From contig JAFEBB010000062.1 in the NCBI GenBank assembly GCA_018266075.1, positions 1-42,970 of the forward strand: 42,970 nucleotides of DNA, in the 5' to 3' direction. The position numbers were made by a program, and so were the translations under genes. Source of the stretch: Deltaproteobacteria bacterium. GTDB lineage: Bacteria; Myxococcota; Myxococcia; Myxococcales; SZAS-1. The notes under the pieces are model-generated. The model worked only from the letters and a program-made list of their open reading frames with translations. It had not been told where the DNA came from and did no database searches. Shown piece by piece: positions 16,346 through 23,461 of the stretch; the first letter of the stretch is position 1; each line of letters starts with the position of its first letter.

Positions 16346-16714
16346 TCATGGAAACAAGGCCACGACGGCCGCCAGCACCAAGCCAAACGCGACCGCCTCG
16401 AGGTGCACCTTGCGCGCCTGACGCCTTACGGTGGCCAGGGTCTCGGCTTCCGCGATGCTCTCGGGCCCACCGTCCATGTCGCGCAGACCGCGCGAGGCGA
16501 GGTTCACTCAGGTGTGTTCTCTGGCCTGGAAGATGCCGACGCCGGCCATCCACAGCGGCAGGAACACCGGCAGCCGCCAGAGCCAGTGGACGTGCGTCGC
16601 CACCAGCGGCACCGCGACGGCGACGCCCAGCCCGAGCGCGATGAGCCCGAAGCGCATGCGCTTGGCGCGCTCGCGCGGGCCGATGTTGGCGATGCAGACG
16701 GCGCCCTCTTCCAT
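16346..16714 (-). CDS. Candidate selenoprotein: small three-segment membrane protein with in-frame UGA (Sec69)
   Basis: From the ATG at 16714 the frame runs 68 codons to a TGA at 16510-16508 and then continues without a break for 53 more codons to a TGA at 16348-16346. The first part (MEEGAVCIANIGPRERAKRM, then membrane segments at about 22-43 and 48-63) ends FQAREHT. After the TGA it reads VNLASRGLRDMDGG, then VRRQARKVHLEAV and a third membrane segment up to ALFP. Exactly 18 nt after the TGA begins a GGUCU loop closed by a perfect 6-bp stem, like the SECIS of E. coli fdhF. I infer Sec at residue 69, giving a 122-residue protein. Alternatives are a nonsense mutation of a Cys codon, or a separate small gene starting at the GTG directly after the TGA. 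It lies 24 nt downstream of the GerW gene in the same direction. Confidence 0.6.
16479..16495 (-). promoter_or_regulatory. SECIS-like hairpin following in-frame UGA
   Basis: In the transcript, UCGCGC-GGUCU-GCGCGA forms a perfect 6-bp stem with a 5-nt loop. The loop starts 18 nt after the UGA at 16510-16508. As I recall it, E. coli fdhF also has 18 nt between its Sec UGA and GGUCUGC, where the loop G and U contact SelB. The bulged U of the E. coli stem is not seen here. Confidence 0.55.
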
Positions 16715-16738
16715 GCGCCGATTCTGCCACCGCAGCGC

Positions 16739-17107
16739 TCAGTGCGTCCCGGTGAGCATCGACGTCAGCACGCCCATGACGCGCCCGATGGCCGAGGCGC
16801 CTTCGGTGGCGAAGGGCTTGCCCTTGGCGTCGATGTGAATGGGCGTGAAGACGACCTCGGTGCCGCTCTCGTGGATGAAACCCACCGGTTTCACATCGAT
16901 CCCGCCGCCACCGCCGCCGCCGAGGAAGCGCGCGAGCTTCCCGGCGCCCGGCATTCCCGAGCCGGCAGCCGCGGCCGCGAAGTTCACGGCGGCCACCGGG
17001 ATCACGGTGTGGCTCTCCAGCTTCACCGGCTGGGCGAAGATGGTCTTCGCGTTGCCTTCCTTCTCCAGCGTGGTCGCCACCTGCTTCATCATCTCGTCGA
17101 TGGACAT
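16739..17107 (-). CDS. GerW/YtfJ family protein
   Basis: A 122-residue protein of the GerW (YtfJ) family, known from Bacillus spore germination but widespread in non-spore-formers. It shows an N-terminal MSIDEMMKQVATTLEKEGNAKT helix region, then AQPVKLESHTVIPVAAVNF, a Gly-rich stretch containing GGGGGGG (about 66-75), and VKPVGFIHE...VVFTPIH. It has no signal peptide. The ATG at 17107 is fixed by AAGGAGG 6 nt upstream, the best ribosome binding site in the region. The candidate selenoprotein gene starts 24 nt after its stop, so they are likely co-transcribed. The biochemical role of the family is not settled. Confidence 0.88.
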   Translation of the reverse strand: MSIDEMMKQVATTLEKEGNAKTIFAQPVKLESHTVIPVAAVNFAAAAAGSGMPGAGKLARFLGGGGGGGIDVKPVGFIHESGTEVVFTPIHIDAKGKPFATEGASAIGRVMGVLTSMLTGTH

Positions 17108-17222
17108 GGCCTGCCTCCTTGGCCACGAACAGAGCAATTGGCGTACCGCGCGCGATCGCCCAGGGACGCGCGCGAAGCGGTGCAAAGCCTGCGTGGGGAG
17201 CGCGCGCGGCGCGAACTTCGCG

Positions 17223-18854
17223 TCAGGCCTCGGCGCGGGTGCGGTAGTTGGTCACGAGCGAGCTGACCTGCTCGCTCATGCCCTTCATGCTGCGCGAGGC
17301 GTTCTCGAGCTGCTGAATGCCCTCGACGGTCGTCTTCACCGCTCGGTCGATCTCGCGCATGGCCTCCCAGATCTGGTCCACGCCCACGCTCTGCTGGCGG
17401 AGCGAGTTGGCGATCTGGCGGGCGGCGCCGGAGCTCTCGTCGATGGCGGAGTTGAGGAGCGCGATGCTCTGACCGGCGCGGGTGGCGAGCTCCATGCTCA
17501 CCGCGGCCTTTCGGGTGCCCTCTTCGATGACGGTCATCGCCTGGCGGGTGGCGCGCTCGATGTCACCGAGGATGCTGCGCACCTGGCCGGTGGAGTCCTT
17601 GCTGCGCTCGGCGAGGCTGCGCACCTCGCGCGCGACGACGGCGAAACCGCGGCCGTGCTCGCCGGCCTTGGCGGCCTCGATGGCGGCGTTCAGCGCGAGC
17701 ACGTTCGACTGCTCCGCGAGATCGTTCACCGCGTCGATGATGGTGCCGATCTGCGCGGTGCGATCCACCAGCTCGAGGATGGTGCGGCTGGTGGCGAGCA
17801 CCTGGTCGCGCAGCTCCTCCATGGCGGCCACGCTCTCCTGCACCGCCGCGCGCCCGCTGCTGGAGGACTCCTCGCTCTTCTTGGCGAGATCGATCACCGC
17901 CTGGGCGCGCTCGGTGGTCTGGGTGAACGTGGCGCGCAGCTCGGCCACCGTGGCGCCGGTCTGGGCCACGCTCGAAGCCTGGCGCGCGGCGCTCTGGCTC
18001 TGGTGCGTCGACGAGCTCAGGATCTCGCCCGATGCCTGGGTCAGGGCGCGCGAGGTCTCCTGGAGCTTGGACACCATCGAGCCCATGCGCAGGGTCATCT
18101 CGGCGATGGCCTGCATGAGCCGGCCGATCTCGTCGGCGCCGTCGGGCTTGAGATCCGCGGTGAGCTCGCCCGAGGTCACGCGCTCGGCGAAGGCCACCAT
18201 GATGTTCAAGCGCCGCACGATGCCGGCGAAGAACACCAGGAACGCCACCACCAGCACCAGCGCGGTGGCGGTGATGGTGATGGCCGTCTGCCCGAGGAGC
18301 CGGCCGCGCGTGGCCGCGGAGGAGATGCCCACGGCCACCTTGCCCAGGTTCTTGCCCTGGTCTTTGGGCTCGTCGCCGCCGGAGTCGAAGTCGAGCTCGC
18401 CGCCGGCCTTCTTGGCCTCGCCGCCCGAGCGCTCCACCGCCTGGACCACGAAGAACACGTCGCCCAGCCGCAGCCCCGCGCCGCTCGAGAGCGCCTTGAG
18501 CTGCTCGGCGTCGAGGGCCTTGGAGCCGTCGCGATCGGACTCGCCCAGGAGCTGGTCCGCGCCGTCGAAGACCAGCACGTGGTGCACGTCGTCGTCGCCC
18601 TGCCGGGCCTCGTCGGCCACCCGCTTGGCGCCGGTCGCGTCTTTCAGGGAGAGCGCGAGGCGCAGGCCCTGGTGCTGCGAGAGCGTGCGGACCAGGTAGT
18701 GCCCGCGGCGCTGCACGTCCTCGTCGGCCGCGCTGCCGAACACGGTGCGGAACGCGATCGCGGCGATGCCCGCGGCCACCACCACGGCGCCGAGGAGGAT
18801 GAGGATGGCCCGCGCGCGCAGGCTCCTCGAGAACGACGTTGAACCGGTGGCCAT
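17223..18854 (-). CDS. Methyl-accepting chemotaxis protein
   Basis: A 543-residue transmembrane chemoreceptor. The first membrane segment is at about 15-36 and a periplasmic Cache-like sensor region runs from about 37 to 195, including [17 protein letters not shown]. The second membrane segment is near 200-222, followed by a HAMP domain to about 275. The cytoplasmic signalling hairpin has its tip at [20 protein letters not shown] and [11 protein letters not shown]. It feeds CheA/CheW signalling, with candidate methylation Glu residues near KKSEESSS. The gene starts 9 nt after the stop of a periplasmic binding protein gene, so the receptor may sense that protein in its ligand-bound form. No CheA, CheR or CheB gene is in the window. 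Confidence 0.93.
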   Translation of the reverse strand: MATGSTSFSRSLRARAILILLGAVVVAAGIAAIAFRTVFGSAADEDVQRRGHYLVRTLSQHQGLRLALSLKDATGAKRVADEARQGDDDVHHVLVFDGADQLLGESDRDGSKALDAEQLKALSSGAGLRLGDVFFVVQAVERSGGEAKKAGGELDFDSGGDEPKDQGKNLGKVAVGISSAATRGRLLGQTAITITATALVLVVAFLVFFAGIVRRLNIMVAFAERVTSGELTADLKPDGADEIGRLMQAIAEMTLRMGSMVSKLQETSRALTQASGEILSSSTHQSQSAARQASSVAQTGATVAELRATFTQTTERAQAVIDLAKKSEESSSSGRAAVQESVAAMEELRDQVLATSRTILELVDRTAQIGTIIDAVNDLAEQSNVLALNAAIEAAKAGEHGRGFAVVAREVRSLAERSKDSTGQVRSILGDIERATRQAMTVIEEGTRKAAVSMELATRAGQSIALLNSAIDESSGAARQIANSLRQQSVGVDQIWEAMREIDRAVKTTVEGIQQLENASRSMKGMSEQVSSLVTNYRTRAEA

Positions 18855-18863
18855 GCCTCCACC

Positions 18864-19733
18864 TCAGCGGAAGACGTGAGTGCCAGCGCGCGCCACCGCC
18901 TCCGGGGGGACCTCCACGCCCAGGGCGCGCGCGGTGTTCAGGTTGAGCGAGAGGTCGCCGGGAGCGTACACCGGCGGGGGCGCGGGCACCCGTTTCTCGG
19001 CGGGCTTGGCCAACAGCTCCGCGGCCAGCTTGCCGGCGCGGTCGCCGGTGTCGGCGTAGTTCGGGCTCACCGAGGCCAGCGCGCCCGCCTGGGTGAAGCT
19101 CTCCAGAAAGCCCACCAGCGGCAGCCGCCGCTCGCTGGCCATGCCGAGCAGGTACGCCGAGAGCTCGCGCGAGTAGAGCTTGGGATCGGGCGGGAGCCAG
19201 AGCGCATCGAGCCCGGAGGCCATGCCCTCCACGGCGTCGCGCGCCTGGGCGCCGCCGAGCACGGCCTTCAGCACCAGCTGCAGGCCGGCGTTGTCGGCGG
19301 CCTTGCGCGCCCGGTCGACCCAGAGCGCGCTCGCCGCGGGGTCATAGACGACGCCCACCTTGTGAGCTTGAGGCAGCACCTCGCGGAGATCCGTGAGGGC
19401 CGCGCTCGGGTCCGCCTCGAGGGGCACGCCGGTGATCGTTCCCGAGAGATCGTTCTGGGTCACGCCCAGCACCATGCAGAAGACGATGGTGGCGTTGCCC
19501 GCGTGCTCGCGCGCGGCGGTGAGGGCCCTGCGACCCACCGCCACGACCACCGGTGCGCCCTGAAGCTTGGCCTCGAGGTCGGGCGCCGACGGCTCGACCT
19601 CCACGGCGTTGGAGAGGTGCGACTCGGCCGCCTTGGCCGCGACCCTGAACTGCTCCACCTTGCTCTCGACCACCACCACCGGCGGCGCCGCAGCTGCCAC
19701 CGCAGAGATGAGGCCCAGCGACATCACCAGCAC
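18864..19733 (-). CDS. ABC-type substrate-binding protein (PF04392/TrpX-like), copy 1
   Basis: A 289-residue periplasmic binding protein of the ABC_sub_bind (COG2984) type. Features are a hydrophobic signal of the LVMSLGLISAVAAAA type, PVVVAVGRRAL, FCMVLGVTQNDLSGTITGVP, KVGVVYDPAAS, ALWLPPDPKLY and a late VPPEAVARAGTHVFR. I chose the GTG at 19733 because GGGAGG lies 6 nt before it. No ABC permease or ATPase gene is nearby; binding proteins of this family often sit beside TonB receptors and sensory proteins instead. It is a tandem paralogue of the next gene, with the same motifs in the same order. It probably forms an operon with the chemoreceptor gene 9 nt downstream. Confidence 0.87.
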   Translation of the reverse strand: MLVMSLGLISAVAAAAPPVVVVESKVEQFRVAAKAAESHLSNAVEVEPSAPDLEAKLQGAPVVVAVGRRALTAAREHAGNATIVFCMVLGVTQNDLSGTITGVPLEADPSAALTDLREVLPQAHKVGVVYDPAASALWVDRARKAADNAGLQLVLKAVLGGAQARDAVEGMASGLDALWLPPDPKLYSRELSAYLLGMASERRLPLVGFLESFTQAGALASVSPNYADTGDRAGKLAAELLAKPAEKRVPAPPPVYAPGDLSLNLNTARALGVEVPPEAVARAGTHVFR

Positions 19734-19827
19734 GTCTTGCCTCCCGCTGCACTCCCACCCCGTCCCCGGCACCAGCCCATGCAGAACGACCACCGGGCGC
19801 AGGTGTTACGTCCGGGACGCAGGCGCA

Positions 19828-19851
19828 GTCAAACTTTGTCATTGATTTGAC
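19828..19851. promoter_or_regulatory. AT-rich inverted repeat upstream of binding-protein copy 1
   Basis: GTCAAA (19828-19833) and TTTGAC (19846-19851) form a 6-bp inverted repeat around 12 nt in an unusually AT-rich 24-bp stretch between the two paralogues. On the minus strand it contains a TTGACT -35-like box. It could be an operator or part of the promoter for the copy-1/chemoreceptor operon. Confidence 0.4.
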
Positions 19852-19882
19852 CGTTTGTCGCGCTCGAGCAACCCGCTTGGGG

Positions 19883-20749
19883 TCACCGATAGACGCGACT
19901 GCCGGCGTGGCTCACGGCGTCTGGCGGGACATCGATGCCGAGGGCATTCGCCGACTTGAGGTTCAGCGAGAGCTCACCGGGCGCGTACAAGGGCGGAGGC
20001 ACCGGGATGCGCTTGTCCTCGGGCAGCGCGGCGATGCCGGCGGCCACCTGGCCCGCGCGATCGCCCACGTCGGCGAAGCTGGCGCTCACCGCGGCCAGGG
20101 CGCCCTGGGCGGTGTGGCTCTCCACGAAGCTCACCAGCGGGACCTTGTTCTCGGCGGCCTCGCTGAGGACGTAGGTCGCCAGCTCCTCGGTGAAGAGCTT
20201 GGGATCGGGCGGGAGCCAGAGCACGTCGACCTTGTGGACCATGGCGTCGAAGGCATCGCGGGCCTCGGTGCCCTTGCTCACCGGCGCGAGGACCAGGGTG
20301 ATGCCCTTGGCCGCTGCGGCCGCGCGCGCGTGCTCGAGGTAGAGCCCCGACGCGTGGGGATCGAAGATCAGCCCCACGTGCTTCGCGTGCGGCAGCACGG
20401 TGAGGATCTGGTTGAGCACGGCAGCGGGATCGGCCTCGAGGGGCACGCCGGTCACGGTGCCCGAGAGATCCATGCGCGAGACGCCGAGCACCATGCAGAA
20501 GATCACTGGCTTCGCCGAGACGTGCTCGCGCGCCGCCTTGAGCGACTTGCGACCCACGGCGACCACGACCGAGGCGTCCTTGAGCTTGTCGGCGAGCGCG
20601 GGATCCGCAGGATCGACCTCTTGCGCGCCGGGTAGACGGCGCTCGGCGGCCTCGGCCGCGGCGCGAAACGGTGCCACGTCGTGCTCGAGCACGACCACCG
20701 GAGCCGCCGCGATGAGCGCGCGCAAGGCCAACACCACCGCCCCGCCCAT
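19883..20749 (-). CDS. ABC-type substrate-binding protein (PF04392/TrpX-like), copy 2
   Basis: A 288-residue paralogue of the downstream binding protein. The shared motifs VVVAVGRKSLKAAREH, FCMVLGVSRMDLSGTVTGVP, HVGLIFDPHASGLY, VLWLPPDPKLF and VPPDAVSHAGSRVYR occur in the same order. The signal is MGGAVVLALRALIAAAP. GGAGGGGG 8 nt upstream supports the ATG at 20749. It is divergent from the TonB receptor gene, sharing a ~180-bp intergenic region, so joint control is likely. A role as ligand-capturing partner of the receptor or chemoreceptor is inferred from context; the ligand is unknown. Confidence 0.87.
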   Translation of the reverse strand: MGGAVVLALRALIAAAPVVVLEHDVAPFRAAAEAAERRLPGAQEVDPADPALADKLKDASVVVAVGRKSLKAAREHVSAKPVIFCMVLGVSRMDLSGTVTGVPLEADPAAVLNQILTVLPHAKHVGLIFDPHASGLYLEHARAAAAAKGITLVLAPVSKGTEARDAFDAMVHKVDVLWLPPDPKLFTEELATYVLSEAAENKVPLVSFVESHTAQGALAAVSASFADVGDRAGQVAAGIAALPEDKRIPVPPPLYAPGELSLNLKSANALGIDVPPDAVSHAGSRVYR

Positions 20750-20932
20750 GTCCGCTTCCCCCTCCGGAGTACATACCGGAACCCACCCGAAGCGTAACCC
20801 CACGCGTAGAGATTCGATGTGATCGCTGGACATCCTGAAACCCTGCCGGGGGCGGGACGTCTTCTTTTCTGCGTTGTCGGCTTCGGGACGGTCTGCGATA
20901 AATCGACATCTCGTTGACGCGAGGGGGCCTCG

Positions 20933-22918
20933 ATGCGGGTGTGGTTGGGAGTTGTGGGCGCGCTGATCCTCCTGGGATCGAGCTCGGCGCTGGCGCAGTC
21001 GGAGGACGAGGCGGAGCTTCAGCTCTTCCAGCTCAGCGACCTGCTCAAGCAGCAGACCACCGTGGCCTCCACACGCGCGCTCACGGTGCGCGAGACGCCC
21101 GGCATCGTCACCGTGATCAGCCGCGACGAGATCCTGGCCGCGGGCGCGAAGGACCTGCTCGATGTGCTCATGCTGGTGCCGGGCTTCACGCCGGCCGTGG
21201 ATGTGGAAGGCGTGGTGGACGTGGGCGTGCGCGGGATCTGGGGCCACGAAGGCAAGATCCTCTTGCTCATCGACGGCGTGGAGATGAACGAGCTGCTCTA
21301 CTCCACCAACCAGCTCGGCCTGCACTACCCCGCCGACCAGATGGACTCGGTGGAGATCATCCGCGGGCCGGGCTCGGTGCGCTACGGCGGCTACGCCGAG
21401 CTCGCGGTGATCAACATCAAGACCGTGGGCGCCAAGCAGCTCCAGGGCGTGGAGCTCACCGCCGACGTGGGCACCACCGGCGACACGCCCGGCTCACGGA
21501 CGATGTCGGTGCTGGCAGCGGGCAAGATCGCAAGCTTGGGCGGCCTGCAGGTCAGCGCGGGCGCGTTCCTCGGCGAGGGCAACCGCTCCGACCGCGACTA
21601 CGTCGACCCTTACGGCACCACCACCAACCTGGCAGAGCGCAGCGCCATCCGGCCCGCGTACCTGAACCTGGGCCTGGAGTGGAAGGGCCTCAAGGTCCGC
21701 TACATCCACGACGGGTACAACATGGACCAGGTGGACTCGTACGGCGCATCCCAGGCCAACGCGACCACCATGGGCTTCACCGGCGACTACCTCGACGCCC
21801 AGTACGCCTGGCACCCCATCGGCAAGCTCACCGTGACGCCGGAGCTCTCGGTGCGTCGCCAGACGCCGTGGGAGACGATCGACGACACCTCCGAGGACTT
21901 CTACACGAAGTCCATCCAACGCTGGGAAGGCAGCCTGGTGGCCGACTACGACGTGCTGGACTCGCTCACCGTCACCGCCGGCGTGGACGCGTACTTCGAT
22001 CACGCCTGGCTGAACACGCTGGAGGCCGCGGGCTCGCAGACGCTCTTCAACGGCACCGACGCGAGCGTCTCGTACCACAACGTCGCCGCGCTCGCGGAGG
22101 TGGAGTGGTCGTCGTTCGTGGGCAACCTCACCGCGGGCCTGCGCTTCGAGGACCACAGCCAGTTCGGCACCTCGGTGGTGCCGCGCGTGGCGCTCACCAA
22201 GGCCATCGGCGACTTCCACTTCAAGCTGCTCGCGAGCCGCGCCTTCCGCGCGCCGGGCATCGAGAACATCAGCGAGGGCCAGAACGTGACGCCCGAGCAC
22301 ACCACCGCGCTCGAGGCCGAGGCCGGCTACGCCATCGCCAACACCCTCTTCGCCACTGTGAACGGGTTCAACACCATCGTCAGCGATCCCATCGTCTACG
22401 CGTACGACCCGACGACGGACAGCGAGTACTACAAGAACTTCAGCCAGACCGGCTCGCGCGGCTTCGAGGTGCAGCTCAAGCTGGTGACGCGCCGCCTGCG
22501 GGGCACGCTGAACTACTCGCTGGCGAGCATGACGCCCAACCAGGTGGACCTGTACGCGGTGCCCGGCAAGGCGTCGATGGTGCTGGGCATGCCCAACCAG
22601 AAGCTGGCGTTCTACGGGAGCGTCACGATCTGGCGCGACCTCACGTTCGATCCCACGCTGGTCTTCTTGAGCGAGCGCTACGGCTACGTGGGCGACGGCC
22701 AGGGCAACATGGTCATCACGCACTTCAACCCGCGCCTGCTGGCGAACGCGTTCCTCGGCTACAAGAACATCGGCGGAAGTGGTGTCGATCTGCACGTCGG
22801 CATCGAGAACCTCTTCGACCAGGACATCGCCTACCTGCAGCCCTACAACGGCGGCCACCCGCCGCTGCCTGGCTCGGGGCGCGAGTACACCGCGCGCGCG
22901 ACGGTGCACTTCGAATAG
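20933..22918 (+). CDS. TonB-dependent outer-membrane receptor
   Basis: A 661-residue receptor with signal peptide MRVWLGVVGALILLGSSSALA. The plug domain (about 45-165) has TRALTVRETPGIVTVISRDE, DLLDVLMLVPGF, LLLIDGVEMNELLY and VEIIRGPGSVRYGG. A 22-strand-type barrel follows, with recurrent aromatic strand ends, e.g. FKLLASRAFRAPGIENISEG and GFEVQLKLV, up to the C-terminal VHFE. The start has GAGGGGG 5 nt upstream. It imports a bulky ligand using TonB energy. Its divergent neighbours are two periplasmic binding proteins and a chemoreceptor, which suggests coupled uptake and sensing. Iron, vitamin or sugar ligands cannot be told apart. Confidence 0.94.
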   Translation: MRVWLGVVGALILLGSSSALAQSEDEAELQLFQLSDLLKQQTTVASTRALTVRETPGIVTVISRDEILAAGAKDLLDVLMLVPGFTPAVDVEGVVDVGVRGIWGHEGKILLLIDGVEMNELLYSTNQLGLHYPADQMDSVEIIRGPGSVRYGGYAELAVINIKTVGAKQLQGVELTADVGTTGDTPGSRTMSVLAAGKIASLGGLQVSAGAFLGEGNRSDRDYVDPYGTTTNLAERSAIRPAYLNLGLEWKGLKVRYIHDGYNMDQVDSYGASQANATTMGFTGDYLDAQYAWHPIGKLTVTPELSVRRQTPWETIDDTSEDFYTKSIQRWEGSLVADYDVLDSLTVTAGVDAYFDHAWLNTLEAAGSQTLFNGTDASVSYHNVAALAEVEWSSFVGNLTAGLRFEDHSQFGTSVVPRVALTKAIGDFHFKLLASRAFRAPGIENISEGQNVTPEHTTALEAEAGYAIANTLFATVNGFNTIVSDPIVYAYDPTTDSEYYKNFSQTGSRGFEVQLKLVTRRLRGTLNYSLASMTPNQVDLYAVPGKASMVLGMPNQKLAFYGSVTIWRDLTFDPTLVFLSERYGYVGDGQGNMVITHFNPRLLANAFLGYKNIGGSGVDLHVGIENLFDQDIAYLQPYNGGHPPLPGSGREYTARATVHFE

Positions 22919-22921
22919 CGG

Positions 22922-23359
22922 TCAGACGCCGGGACGCGCGCCCGCAGCCAGGTACGAGAAGCCCACGGCGAGCGTCCGGTAGCCCGCGACGAAGATCGGC
23001 AACGACACCGCCAGCGCGATCCAGCTGCTCGCGTGTGCGTGGCCCGCGGTCAGCTCGCCCAGGGCCAGCGCACAACCCGCGGGCGCGCCGATGAGCGCCA
23101 GCAGTGCGGCCGCGAAGAGCCCCGCGTACAGCAAGCAGGCCAGGCGCTCGCGCGGCGAGGAGCTCGGGTTGCCGGCGCCGAAGAGGCTGAAGGCGAGCAC
23201 CACCGGCGACGCGAGCACCACCACCCACGCCGAGATGAGCGACGCGCCGCTCAAGGCCACCGCCGCCACGCGCACCGATCGCGAGACGGCCATCAGCGCC
23301 GCCGCGAATCCGAGCAGCGGCAGCGCGCAGAAGGCCTCGATGCTCCAGGCGGCATGCAT
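22922..23359 (-). CDS. Hypothetical four-segment membrane protein
   Basis: The protein has 145 residues with four hydrophobic segments: around ALPLLGFAAALMAV, VALSGASLISAWVVVLASPVVLAF, LLYAGLFAAALLALIGAPAG and SWIALAVSLPIFVAGY. Loops are short and rich in Ser/Arg. I recognise no family. The ATG at 23359 is used; a TTG 18 nt upstream is in frame. It is tail-to-tail with the TonB receptor gene, with only 3 nt between stops, so the shared end leaves no room for a terminator. Confidence 0.65.
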   Translation of the reverse strand: MHAAWSIEAFCALPLLGFAAALMAVSRSVRVAAVALSGASLISAWVVVLASPVVLAFSLFGAGNPSSSPRERLACLLYAGLFAAALLALIGAPAGCALALGELTAGHAHASSWIALAVSLPIFVAGYRTLAVGFSYLAAGARPGV

Positions 23360-23461
23360 CCGCGCTGGGCTGTGCAATCCGCGCGCCCCGCCCGCTCGCG
23401 ACGGCGGCTCGCGGCTTTGGCCCCGCGCGACGTCGGCCGGCCAACGCGCGCCCGGAAACTT

